The position numbers and the translations under genes are program-made. 39,625 nt of DNA from JAUIBE01 sp035267185 (GTDB lineage Bacteria > Pseudomonadota > Gammaproteobacteria > Xanthomonadales > SZUA-36): NCBI GenBank assembly GCA_035267185.1, contig DATFLY010000181.1, positions 1-39,625 on the forward strand, given 5' to 3'. Positions 31,970-39,625 of this stretch are shown in pieces. The first letter of the stretch is position 1. Each line of letters opens with the position of its first letter. Below the pieces are notes generated by a model. The model saw only the letters and a program-made list of their open reading frames with translations, ran no database searches and was not told the DNA's origin.

Positions 31970-32220
31970 TTCTGGCCAGCATTTTCTGATCACGAAGACC
32001 ATAGAATGTTCATTCGTCGAACGGCGTGACCTGATCGTAGGGAGAATCTGAGCTATAAACAATCGGTCGATCGCTTAAAAGTCGATCCTGGTCGATATCG
32101 ATACCATCGATAGCGTTGATTAGAATGGGACGCTGGCATTTGGTGCGATCACCCTTAAGGGCCTGGAAAGCCAATGGGTCAGATGCTTGAAATTCTTTTC
32201 TGAGAGCTGGAGAAAAATCA

Positions 32221-33087
32221 ATGAATTATTTGTTACCGATATTGCTAATGCTGTTTTTTTCAACTGCACATGGGCAGGTCTTCGACACCCATCTCCACGG
32301 CTGGACGGATGACAACTATCGACAAATGGACTCAGCTTCCCCGGCCACCGGGACCGAACACATGAATGCCACCATTGCGGCAATGGACGAACATGATGTC
32401 CGCTTTGCCGTGATCAGCGGAAACATGGACGCACTTGCGATGTGGACGGCGGCGGATGACCGTTTCATCCCCGGCTACCAGATCACAGGCTCCAATATTA
32501 TTTCCCCGGAAGAATTTGAGGGCCATGTCGAAGCCGGCCGCATCAGGGTGCTTGGCGAATTCGCCCCACTGTTCGTCGGCAAAAAGCCGGCGGATCCAAC
32601 CTATACGCCATATCTCGAGATTGCTGAACGATACGGTGTCCCTCTTGCAATTCACGCAGGTGGACTTCCACCGATGGCACCACTGACCTGTTGTCCCGAA
32701 GCTCGCGTTTCGCTGGGCAATCCACTGCTCGTGGAGGATGTGCTGGTTCGCCATCCAAAATTGAGAGTCTACCTCCAGCACGGCGGAGAATCTTTCTACC
32801 GCGAGGCGCTATCGGTCATGCGCGTTTACAAACATGTGTATGCCGACCTGGGCGCTGTCCTGTGGGTGGACGAACTGGCTCAGGAATACGCATCAGACTT
32901 TCTGCGTAAGGCCAAAAAGGCCGGAATGCTTGACCGGGTCATGTTTGGCTCCGACCAAATGAGCTGGCCGTTTGCCATCGGGGATTCAATCGCCTACCTG
33001 GAGTCGCTGTCATTCCTGACCGACCAGGAAAAGCGGATGGTGTTGATTGAGAATGCTATGCGATTCTTCGATCTGGAAGACAATTAG
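32221..33087 (+). CDS. Secreted amidohydrolase-family protein
   Basis: 288 residues with a signal peptide (LLPILLMLFFSTAHG) and a TIM-barrel hydrolase of the Amidohydrolase_2 type. Likely metal and catalytic residues are His24 and His26 in DTHLH, His145 in LAIHAGG, His187 in YLQHGGES and Asp245 in MFGSDQM. Family members hydrolyse or decarboxylate small ring or amide compounds; the substrate here cannot be told. Export is unusual for this family, which is mostly cytoplasmic. A 251-base gap lies upstream, with clustered GTCGATC/CGAT motifs at about 32066-32112. Confidence 0.85.
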   Translation: MNYLLPILLMLFFSTAHGQVFDTHLHGWTDDNYRQMDSASPATGTEHMNATIAAMDEHDVRFAVISGNMDALAMWTAADDRFIPGYQITGSNIISPEEFEGHVEAGRIRVLGEFAPLFVGKKPADPTYTPYLEIAERYGVPLAIHAGGLPPMAPLTCCPEARVSLGNPLLVEDVLVRHPKLRVYLQHGGESFYREALSVMRVYKHVYADLGAVLWVDELAQEYASDFLRKAKKAGMLDRVMFGSDQMSWPFAIGDSIAYLESLSFLTDQEKRMVLIENAMRFFDLEDN

Positions 33088-33171
33088 CAGAAGGCTGTTA
33101 CCAGCAATGTTTCAGTAGCAGCATAAGACTCTGCGAACAATCTCGAATCTGCCTTTATCGACAGGGAAAAC

Positions 33172-34227
33172 ATGAAAATAATCAAAGCCTGCCTGCAGTC
33201 AGCCGCAATCGTCACCATGCTCGCGGCATCAGTGCCCGCCTTCGCCCAGCTTCACGATCATTTCGTTATCGACTACACCGATCTCGAACGCTATGACCAG
33301 GCGCTCGACGCCATTGAGGCGGGCGCCGACCCTGAGGCCACTTTTCTTGACTACTACAGTGGTGGTGGCACCGGCATCAAGCTCTGGCTCGGGCGAGCCG
33401 ATGCGACGCCTGAGCGAGCCGCAGCATTCATGGCCAGGCGAGTGGGCGGACAACCGGACTGGGCGCGTATGCCGTATGGCTATGCTGCAACGCTGAAGCA
33501 GCACGAGGACACCCTGCGCAGTTATTACTCGCGTCTTCAGGAGCTGTTTCCTGACAATACCGGGCCAATTCTGCCGACCTATTTTGTGGTTGCGGTGCTT
33601 AACGGATCGGGGTCCTGGGCGCTGACGGGCAACTACGTCACGATTGGCGCATTTTCAGCGAAGCCGGGCAAGTCGCTCTCGGATATCAAGCCGGGTGTCG
33701 ACATCACAGAAATTATCGATCTCGAAATCGACCCGGCCGTTGTGCTGCAGGCTGCTGTCCATGAGATGGTGCATTACTACCAGATGATCTACCAGGGCCA
33801 GCCTGGCTATCTGGCGATGTATCGCGACGAAGCACGCGATACCAACATGGCGCGGGCTGTTCGCGAGGGTGTGGCCGATTTCATTGCTGACCTTGCAATC
33901 GCCGGCGATCTCTCAGAACTCGTGAGCGTGCAAGCGCGAGCAGAATATTTCTATGAAAACGAGGCTATCATCTGGGCGCTGTTCGAGCCGGTCGCAGAAG
34001 ACCTGAATAATGACGACAACGGCTGGTTCTATGGTGTCCACCCGGAAAAGCCCGAAATGCCGTTCCAGATCGGTTATTCGCTGGGCCGCGAGATGGCTCG
34101 CGCCTACTACGACCAGGCTGAAGACAAGACGGAAGCTATCCGTTTCCTGCTGTCGGCCAACGATGCGGCAGCTCACGGCGCAATTCTGGATGCCTATCGG
34201 CGGGACCGGGCCGACGAAAACCTGTAG
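33172..34227 (+). CDS. Secreted HExxH metallopeptidase-like protein
   Basis: 351 residues with a signal peptide cut after AFA (near residue 25). The zinc-binding motif is HEMVHYYQ, with His197, Glu198 and His201. A likely third ligand is Glu232 in VREGVADFIADL, an arrangement like gluzincins such as the DUF2268-type proteins. The C-terminus is helical. It follows the secreted amidohydrolase after 84 bases on the same strand. No substrate can be inferred and I am unsure of the exact family. Confidence 0.75.
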   Translation: MKIIKACLQSAAIVTMLAASVPAFAQLHDHFVIDYTDLERYDQALDAIEAGADPEATFLDYYSGGGTGIKLWLGRADATPERAAAFMARRVGGQPDWARMPYGYAATLKQHEDTLRSYYSRLQELFPDNTGPILPTYFVVAVLNGSGSWALTGNYVTIGAFSAKPGKSLSDIKPGVDITEIIDLEIDPAVVLQAAVHEMVHYYQMIYQGQPGYLAMYRDEARDTNMARAVREGVADFIADLAIAGDLSELVSVQARAEYFYENEAIIWALFEPVAEDLNNDDNGWFYGVHPEKPEMPFQIGYSLGREMARAYYDQAEDKTEAIRFLLSANDAAAHGAILDAYRRDRADENL

Positions 34228-34630
34228 CGAGGTCCTTCGTAAGCTCGACGCTGGGAAAGTCAGCTCACTGACCCTGGCGGATAAAGCACAGGGTTCCGAT
34301 TACGCGCCCTTTGATATCGCGCTCGTCGTTTCATCTGCAACTTCCTCCTCTTTATACTTAGAGAATAGGTGTTGCATCGACCGGTTGAGGTCACAGCCAA
34401 AAGCGGGCATATCGGCAAGGGAGTGGCCGCTTCCGGAGACAGCGACGCGAATGTATCTACCCCGAATTCGCAGATTTGGGAGAATTAAAACGAAACCATC
34501 ATCCACGTTGTCCGACGCTTAAATATATGAGCCTGATTTCGGCGAGTTTGATATATACTTTTTAGTCTCTGACAGTTCAAGTGTTCTCAGCTGGGTCAGA
34601 GCTAGCACATTCAAATATTGAGGGAATCCC
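34228..34630. other. Noncoding stretch, no recognised element
   Basis: About 400 bases between the metallopeptidase-like gene and the Cys-rich protein gene. It contains AT-rich segments near 34520-34565 (ATATATGAG, TTGATATATACTTTTTAG), which could hold the promoter of the next gene, but no box pair is convincing. Confidence 0.4.
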
Positions 34631-36946
34631 ATGTTTCGAGTTCCGAATTTACGGGCATTGAGGCGCGTTGCGCTCGTGCTGCCGTTCTGCCTTCTCATGG
34701 CGCTGCCTGTTATTGCGCAAGACACATTCTGCTGGCGTGATAACTATGGACGCGGGGTTGGAGAGCCACTGAGTGAGTGTGGATCTGACCAGGAAAAAAG
34801 CGGCCTTTTGTGTTACCCGGGTTGTGATGCCGGTTTTGAAGGTGTCGGGCCCGTTTGCTGGAGTCAATGCCAGGACGGTTATGTCGATGATGGCGCGACC
34901 TGTCGCCTGCCTGCCGATATCATCGCCAAGGAAAGTTATGGTCGGGGAGCCGGTCAACCTATGGTATGTGCTGAAGGACTCGTGTACGAGGCCGGTCTGT
35001 GCTATTCCCAATGTGAGCAAGGCTGGAGAGGTGACGTCACCGCCTGCTACCAGGACTGCCCCGCCGGATATTCTGACTCCGGCTCGTATTGTGGCAAACC
35101 CGAATCTTATGGTCGCGGCGCTGGCTACGCCCTTTGGGACAAGGGAATCTGTGAGCGTGATCACGGGGTTGGAAACTGTGAGACTTCCGGTGCCCTTATC
35201 TACCCCAAATGTAAAGAGAACTTTCATGCCGCGGGATGTTGCGTGTGCAGTCCGGATTGCCCCGCCGGCTGGGAAGACATCGGTGTCTCCTGCAAGAAGC
35301 CGGTACGTAATCGCGGCGTCGGGGTTGCGATCAACTCATGCCCTGCTGGAATGGAAAAAGATGGCGCGCTTTGCTATCCCGCCTGCAACGACGGCTATAC
35401 AGGCGTTGGCCCTGTCTGCTGGAGCCAATGTCCTGCAGGCTACCAGGATGACGGTGGCACCTGCCGGAAGGACTCCATCATTGTGGCGAAAGAGAGCCGC
35501 GGCCGCGGAGTTGGCGAGCCCATGATTTGCGGGGGTGGCCTGGAAGAATCGGCAGCACTCTGCTACACACCTTGCGGGGAAGGTTCGGACGGTATCGGCC
35601 CGGTATGCTGGGGGCAATGTCCCTCCTCCATGCCAGTAGAGTGTGGCGCTGCATGTGCTGTATCTGAGGATGCGTGCATTCAAAGCGTTCGCCTGATGCT
35701 GATCCAGGGCGCGAAGATGGCGATCGACGTCGTTACGTTTGGTGGGACAACTGCCGCTGACGTCAACGACGCCATGGACGATGCAGCCCAGGCGCTGGCC
35801 AAAGGTGTCAGCGATGCGGCAAAGGATGCGGGTACAGGGGCTGGCGGACGACTCGGCCAAACACTTGGTGGCGCAGCTGTCACCAGCGCCACATCCACTG
35901 CGATCTCCGGCGTCACGGCCGCGGGTGTGCGCGCCGCCCTGAAAGCTTCACTCCAGCAGTTTCTGCTGCCGTTCAGTGACATCGTGGATTTCGCAAACAT
36001 GGGTATTTATGCCGATGCTGCAACGTGGTCGAGCATGATCGCCGAGGCGGCTCAAAGGGCACCCGGCGGCGAACTCACCGGCGGCCACTTGCTGGCGCTG
36101 ATGAGCCTGCAGATGTCACCCGAAGAGCATGAGGCACTCATCAATCAAATGGCGGTGGCGTTTGTCGATGAAAATACGACAGATCCGTATGACATCCTGG
36201 CCGCCATTCCACTGACCAACCCCTTTGGCATCCTCGATTTCGTTGATACCTTCCGCAAGGGCAGTTGCTCGGAATATCCGGACAACCGTCCTTCAGGCTC
36301 AACGCCTGGCGGGCTGATCTCAGCGCTGAACGAGGACGCTCTGGGCGTGCCAGTTTATGATCCGGAACTCTTCAGCACACCAACCAGTTACGAATATGCG
36401 ACGCTTGGTGTACTGCTAACCGGCGATGCTAAATCTGACGGCAGCGGCCTTGCAGTCATGAAAACTGCCAAGCAAGACGTCGACCAGGACATGATCGAGA
36501 CCCTGCTGGAAGGCAACATCGATCCGGAAGTTGCAGCGGCCATTGCTGCCCGCTTTGAGAGCGGACAGCTCTTTACCCCGGGCACAGTTGAGGTTCGCAG
36601 CAGCAGGGAAGATCAGGCAGGAAGCGCAACCATGAATCGCTCGGGCAATGCTGGTTCATCGCTCAATCCACAAGACGTCAATGGTACAAACGCGGTGGAA
36701 GTGACTTTCGACGGAGGACTTTTTCGCCAGACGTCTGCAGGGGCCTGGGAAAGCGTTGATCCCGCCGGCACGACCCTTGCTCGCTACAACGAAACTGGTC
36801 GCGACGAATGGTCTGTTTACCTCAGGAATGAGGATGGGCAATACGACGTCCAGATCGACCTTTGGAAGAAGACGATCTCCCGCGGCCCAGTCGGTCAACA
36901 GCGCGAGGTCATGGCTGAAGTGACAGGCAGCTGGCGCCGCGAGTAG
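34631..36946 (+). CDS. Large secreted Cys-rich repeat protein
   Basis: 771 residues with a signal peptide (to about residue 30, PVIAQ). Residues 35-350 contain five diverged repeats beginning NYGRGVG (38), ESYGRGAG (101), ESYGRGAG (158), NRGVGV (227) and ESRGRGVG (288). Full units continue with GLCYxxC, GxGPVCWxQCPxGYxDDGxxC. The third is different (GICERDHGVGNCE ... AGCCVCSPDCPAGW). About 40 Cys suggest disulfide-stabilised modules. Residues 360-500 are Ala/Gly-rich and helical. The end (AWESVDPAGTTLARYNETGRDEWSVYLRN...) is a small beta domain. The repeats look like Cys-rich extracellular repeats seen in protists and algae, so lateral transfer is possible. Function unknown. Confidence 0.75.
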   Translation: MFRVPNLRALRRVALVLPFCLLMALPVIAQDTFCWRDNYGRGVGEPLSECGSDQEKSGLLCYPGCDAGFEGVGPVCWSQCQDGYVDDGATCRLPADIIAKESYGRGAGQPMVCAEGLVYEAGLCYSQCEQGWRGDVTACYQDCPAGYSDSGSYCGKPESYGRGAGYALWDKGICERDHGVGNCETSGALIYPKCKENFHAAGCCVCSPDCPAGWEDIGVSCKKPVRNRGVGVAINSCPAGMEKDGALCYPACNDGYTGVGPVCWSQCPAGYQDDGGTCRKDSIIVAKESRGRGVGEPMICGGGLEESAALCYTPCGEGSDGIGPVCWGQCPSSMPVECGAACAVSEDACIQSVRLMLIQGAKMAIDVVTFGGTTAADVNDAMDDAAQALAKGVSDAAKDAGTGAGGRLGQTLGGAAVTSATSTAISGVTAAGVRAALKASLQQFLLPFSDIVDFANMGIYADAATWSSMIAEAAQRAPGGELTGGHLLALMSLQMSPEEHEALINQMAVAFVDENTTDPYDILAAIPLTNPFGILDFVDTFRKGSCSEYPDNRPSGSTPGGLISALNEDALGVPVYDPELFSTPTSYEYATLGVLLTGDAKSDGSGLAVMKTAKQDVDQDMIETLLEGNIDPEVAAAIAARFESGQLFTPGTVEVRSSREDQAGSATMNRSGNAGSSLNPQDVNGTNAVEVTFDGGLFRQTSAGAWESVDPAGTTLARYNETGRDEWSVYLRNEDGQYDVQIDLWKKTISRGPVGQQREVMAEVTGSWRRE

Positions 36947-36991
36947 GCTCAAGGAAGAAGAAAGCGTTTGCCATTCAAGGACCAAAAGAAT

Positions 36992-37020
36992 CGCCCCGTG
37001 AACGACAAGTTCGCGGGGCG
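36992..37020 (+). terminator. Terminator after the Cys-rich protein gene
   Basis: CGCCCCGTGAAC (36992-37003) pairs with GTTCGCGGGGCG (37009-37020), with one G-T wobble, around a 5-base loop, followed by TTCTAT. The stretch from here to 37287 has only a possible remnant: ATG 37093 opens 18 hydrophobic codons (MTFADLIGIFGLVAVTAC) before a TGA, and the same frame continues VFAVVLYRVG to a TAG. Confidence 0.75.
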
Positions 37021-37287
37021 TTCTATATGTCAAAAGAGCCTTTGCTAAATTATGGTCGTTGCTAACACGACCCTGGATTGCCAAGTTTATCCATGACTTT
37101 TGCAGATCTGATCGGCATTTTTGGTCTCGTTGCAGTTACAGCCTGTTGAGTATTTGCCGTTGTGCTTTACCGAGTAGGCTAGCGTCGGCCGAAAGCTGGC
37201 CTTCCTGTTGGTTCTGGAGAATGTTGTACAAATTTCTGCCGGCTTCCCCAATCGGCTTATGACCGTTTGGGGATGTTCCAAAAGTAG

Positions 37288-37800
37288 TCATTCAATATCC
37301 TGAAGTACACCACGGTATTTCGCCTCGAATCCGCCTGAGTCCACAGATTGAATGGCGGTAAGAAAGCTTTCAACCCAGTCACTGCGATTCTTCCGATTGC
37401 TGAAGTGCCTGACTGCCCATGCCTTTGCAAAAGCGTTTCCGAAATATGTCTCGACATTGTTCGAGAGAGTAAAGTCAAAGCTCCCTTCCCGGAACCCGTC
37501 CTCGATATGATTAGCCGCGGTACCAAGCTGATCAATCACGCCCAGGTAGTACGCATCAAGCTCGAAAAATTCAGCGAGCGTAAGATCCTGTGGTCTTTCT
37601 ATTGATTTGGCAAGCACACTGGCAAACTCCTCACCCTGGCGAGTAGAATCAACTGTGCGCCAGTTCTGTCGCACTGAAGTTTCCAGTTGTACTTTGGTGA
37701 TTTCTGTTGACTGTCTGATCTGTGCTGATACCAGTACCAGACCACCGACCAGCACCAAAACGCTTCCTATCTCGATCCAGGGCCGAGTGCTTGCAGACAT
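37288..37800 (-). CDS. Small membrane-anchored protein of unknown function
   Basis: 170 residues with one N-terminal membrane helix (IEIGSVLVLVGGLVLVSAQI) followed by RQSTEITKVQLETSVRQNWRTVD, then a helical domain. This architecture, a membrane helix ending QIRQ followed by a helical domain, is a frequent type of hypothetical protein in marine gammaproteobacteria. I do not know its function. Similar pieces occur at 38044-38181 and perhaps at the right edge. Confidence 0.6.
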   Translation of the reverse strand: MSASTRPWIEIGSVLVLVGGLVLVSAQIRQSTEITKVQLETSVRQNWRTVDSTRQGEEFASVLAKSIERPQDLTLAEFFELDAYYLGVIDQLGTAANHIEDGFREGSFDFTLSNNVETYFGNAFAKAWAVRHFSNRKNRSDWVESFLTAIQSVDSGGFEAKYRGVLQDIE

Positions 37801-37938
37801 GTTTTTTCTCCTTGTTGTCGGGCCTTCAACAAGGATAGATCAAATGTCTGTAAGGGACCGAAGTTAGACTCGAATTCACTTCTACACGGCCCTCGCGGAT
37901 AAGTCAGTAAACGGCCACTAGCAGATCCTTTTGAAACG

Positions 37939-37955
37939 TCCGCTAACGGCCAGAA
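37939..37955 (+). repeat. TCCGCTAACGGCCAGAA repeat, copy 1
   Basis: Identical 17-base match to 38985-39001. A related ACGGCCACTAGCAGA lies just upstream at about 37911-37925. Confidence 0.6.
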
Positions 37956-38043
37956 ACGCTCATTGGGTTATGATTGGCTGGAAGTCTGTGTTCGGCAAGG
38001 GGATTCGCTCAACTCCCCGCATTTGATTCACTCTGCATTACGC

Positions 38044-38181
38044 TTGTCAAAACACAGATTGCAGATAGGGCTATCCCAACTCGCGAATATCGCTGGAATT
38101 GTGGGTGCTGCGGCAGTCGTGATTTCACTTCTGTATGTTGGCGCAAAAGAGACTGCAGAGTCGGAGAATACTCCGGATTGA
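38044..38181 (+). pseudogene. Probable remnant of a small membrane-anchored protein gene
   Basis: The frame reads SQLANIAGIVGAAAVVISLLYVGAKETAESENTPD and stop. The first part resembles the N-terminal membrane helix of small proteins that normally continue with QIRQNT and over 100 more residues. Here it breaks off after the helix. No good ribosome site is present. It lies between copy 1 of a repeated motif and the carD terminator. It may also be noncoding. Confidence 0.35.
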
Positions 38182-38237
38182 TCATGATCTGGTGGGAGTA
38201 GGTCATTCACAAAGTGGATCTGACCGAAATTGTTTCT

Positions 38238-38268
38238 AAAAAGGCCGGAACCCCGTCGGATTCCGGCC
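38238..38268 (-). terminator. Terminator of carD
   Basis: GGCCGGAA (38243-38250) and TTCCGGCC (38261-38268) form an 8-bp stem. On the minus strand five T follow (plus-strand A run 38238-38242). It lies 40 bases after the carD stop. Confidence 0.8.
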
Positions 38269-38307
38269 CGTCTTAATGATGTGTTTCGGCCTGGGGCCGC
38301 CAGGGCG

Positions 38308-38796
38308 TCAGACGCCGGCTGCTTTTTCCAGGCGCTTGCTGATTTTGCCAGCTGACTGGCCAACGGCCATGGACAGCTCCTCGACCAATCGTTCTTCTGC
38401 CTGGCTCAGCTGCCGACGGTCGGCCGCGCTCAGCTTGTCATCCGCCATGCGGAGGCTCAGGGTCTTGTAGACCTCAGCGATCCCAATCGGGTCGCCATCG
38501 TCGAGCTTGACCTGTTGCGCGTTTGCGCGTGTCTTCCACTGGTCACTTTCCGACTCGCTCCAGTCGCTGATGTGCTCGAGGACTTTTTTTGCTTCTGATT
38601 TCTGGATCGGTTTGCGGATGTGTTCGTCGAGTTCATTCTCGCCGATCATCATGACCATTTCTTCCCGCGGGAAAAATAGTTTCGCGAATTTGCGGCCCGT
38701 GGGACCTGAAAAACTTCTTTTGCGGATGGATTGCACCGTGCCGATGCCGTGGTGGGGGTGGTGGATGGAGTCGCCTTGAGTAATCGTAATGGTCAT
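38308..38796 (-). CDS. CarD family transcription regulator
   Basis: 162-residue protein with the CarD/CdnL/TRCF N-terminal domain: QGDSIHHPHHGIGTVQSIRKRSFSGPTGRKFAKLFF, which in other CarD proteins binds the RNA polymerase beta subunit. The C-terminal helical part (SDWSESESDQWKTRANAQQVKL ... LSAADRRQLSQAEERLVEELS) matches the CarD DNA-contact domain, which stabilises the open promoter complex. An AAAGGAG site lies only one base before ATG, an unusually short spacing, but no better start is in frame. It is monocistronic with its own terminator. Confidence 0.88.
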   Translation of the reverse strand: MTITITQGDSIHHPHHGIGTVQSIRKRSFSGPTGRKFAKLFFPREEMVMMIGENELDEHIRKPIQKSEAKKVLEHISDWSESESDQWKTRANAQQVKLDDGDPIGIAEVYKTLSLRMADDKLSAADRRQLSQAEERLVEELSMAVGQSAGKISKRLEKAAGV

Positions 38797-38952
38797 TCTC
38801 CTTTGCGAATGCAGTTATAAAAAGCAGGGGTTTCAATAAAAAACACGCAAGATCAACATCTTACACTATTTTTACTTGTAAGGCAAGTGCCGACTCCATG
38901 GCATCTTTGTGCTTTGACGGGGTCAGAGCCCTTTTGTGAAGGCTTTATGACC

Positions 38953-39003
38953 GCTTCTGGCCGCAACCAGCCCTTTTCAGAATTTCCGCTAACGGCCAGA
39001 AGC
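38953..39003. repeat. REP-like palindrome with copy 2 of the TCCGCTAACGGCCAGAA motif
   Basis: GCTTCTGGCCG (38953-38963) and CGGCCAGAAGC (38993-39003) are perfect 11-base inverted repeats around 29 bases. The right arm overlaps a 17-base sequence identical to 37939-37955. A GGGGTCAGAGCCC half palindrome lies just upstream near 38919. The gap from carD to 39178 holds no other element I can identify. Confidence 0.65.
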
Positions 39004-39178
39004 AGCCGTTAAATTCGGCTTCAATTCATACGACTAATGGTTCAACGTTAGCGATATATTAATTGCGTTTCCACACCCTCAAGAGCCGATGTCTCCAAGC
39101 ACTCATCGCCAGTGAGACAATATGCGCAGAACTACGGACTCGCTGAGGAAATCTCATTGCAGCGAGCAAATAGCTCGG

Positions 39179-39625
39179 TTAGTCCAATTCGAGTGTTTCA
39201 GAGTAGTCTCGCAGGAGCTTTAGAACGTTTCTGGCATTGTCAAGGCGAATCTCATTGTTTACGAGCTGTTCGACCTGGAGTTGTCGCGTCTCCGGTAACC
39301 ACTCAATCAGCGCCTCGTTCTCCAGGAAGCGCTGAACTGTTGTCTGAATCTCATCGGGTGTCAGAAGTGATCTGTCTATGTTGTCCAATTCACCAGGTTG
39401 AACAATGTCCAGAGTGTCCTGAACAAGTCGCGCCTCGTCGTGACTCAGGATGCCAGCGGCCAGCTCGAAGTGCCGACTCTCGCTCAGGAACTGTAACGGA
39501 CGATATTGCTTCTGGTCCTGATCGAAGTTGTAGTAGCTGAACAGCGCCTTTTTTATCTCCGCTTCACGAAGTAATCGGAGGTTGCCGGTGGAGCGCATGT
39601 CGTCAAAGGTGTGATTGGTCAGGAT
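39179..39625 (-). CDS. Unknown protein, C-terminal part (start lies beyond the right edge)
   Basis: The frame stays open past the ATG at 39598 to the window end, reading ILTNHTFDDMRSTGNLRLLREAEIKKALFSYYN and onward, so the real gene starts outside. The TFDDxxSTGNLRLL pattern is seen in the C-terminal part of DUF6090-like small membrane-anchored proteins. The visible 149 residues are helical, with ELAAGILSHDEARLVQ and NEIRLDNARNVLKLLRDYSETLEL. Function unknown; the family match is from memory. Confidence 0.6.
   Translation of the reverse strand: MLTNHTFDDMRSTGNLRLLREAEIKKALFSYYNFDQDQKQYRPLQFLSESRHFELAAGILSHDEARLVQDTLDIVQPGELDNIDRSLLTPDEIQTTVQRFLENEALIEWLPETRQLQVEQLVNNEIRLDNARNVLKLLRDYSETLELD

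Noticed and set aside
37059..37262. 67-codon plus-strand frame
   Set aside because: It is Trp/Cys/Arg-rich with no ribosome site and looks like chance; a different frame with MTFADLIGIFGLVAV and two stops is the better hint of a remnant.
1..39625. tRNA genes, CRISPR arrays, prophage
   Set aside because: I found no cloverleaf with a T-loop consensus, no regularly spaced repeats and no phage structural or integrase genes.

Overview
The window is chromosomal DNA from a gammaproteobacterium, probably from the Xanthomonadales/Lysobacterales or a neighbouring deep lineage such as Wenzhouxiangella-like bacteria. The clues are the rpsT/murJ-ribF-ileS and rplU-rpmA-obgE loci, a sigma-54 pspABC operon, a REP palindrome of the GTAGGAGCGGCTTCAGCCGC type, and above all a murL-murD2 pair, the alternative route to D-glutamate in peptidoglycan first described in Xanthomonas. 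This placement is inferred from gene content, not from a phylogeny. I saw no tRNA, rRNA, CRISPR array, prophage or complete insertion sequence.

Layout. 1-9472 is core housekeeping: ileS (5' part), ribF and murJ on the minus strand; rpsT divergent from them; obgE and rplU-rpmA on the minus strand; uvrA divergent. rpsT and obgE converge on one hairpin. 9472-9690 holds two palindromic repeat elements. 9797-15023 is mixed: a secreted DUF4139-type protein, a secreted esterase, a Gly/Tyr/Arg-rich small exported protein, an enoyl-CoA isomerase-like protein, a NUDIX CoA pyrophosphatase and an FKBP-type isomerase. 15388-17113 is pspABC behind a near-consensus sigma-54 promoter, then a candidate 57-residue small protein. 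17171-22556 is ssb followed by rfbBACD and manC, which make dTDP-L-rhamnose and GDP-mannose for surface polysaccharide. 22765-24327 has ispB and a cyclophilin.

24520-28650 is the most informative block: aspartokinase, murL and murD2 overlap one another end to start in one operon. Aspartokinase feeds the diaminopimelate pathway (and lysine, threonine, methionine), MurD2 is expected to add L-Glu to UDP-MurNAc-L-Ala, and MurL then epimerises that residue to D-Glu. The operon therefore links supply of both residue 2 and residue 3 of the peptidoglycan stem peptide. MurD-type D-Glu contact residues are partly altered in the MurD2 protein.

From 28771 onward the region becomes accessory: a glycine-zipper envelope protein, an EF-G paralogue that lacks the catalytic histidine and the RGITI switch I motif, a small chimera of an Smr-type N-terminus and a zinc-knuckle C-terminus, a secreted amidohydrolase, a secreted HExxH metalloprotease-like protein and a 771-residue secreted Cys-rich repeat protein. 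The right end has small membrane-anchored unknown proteins, one of them a remnant, CarD, REP-like palindromes and a truncated gene running off the edge. Several genes appear to use TTG or GTG starts (ileS, rpsT, ispB, murL, aspartokinase, the Smr-like chimera).
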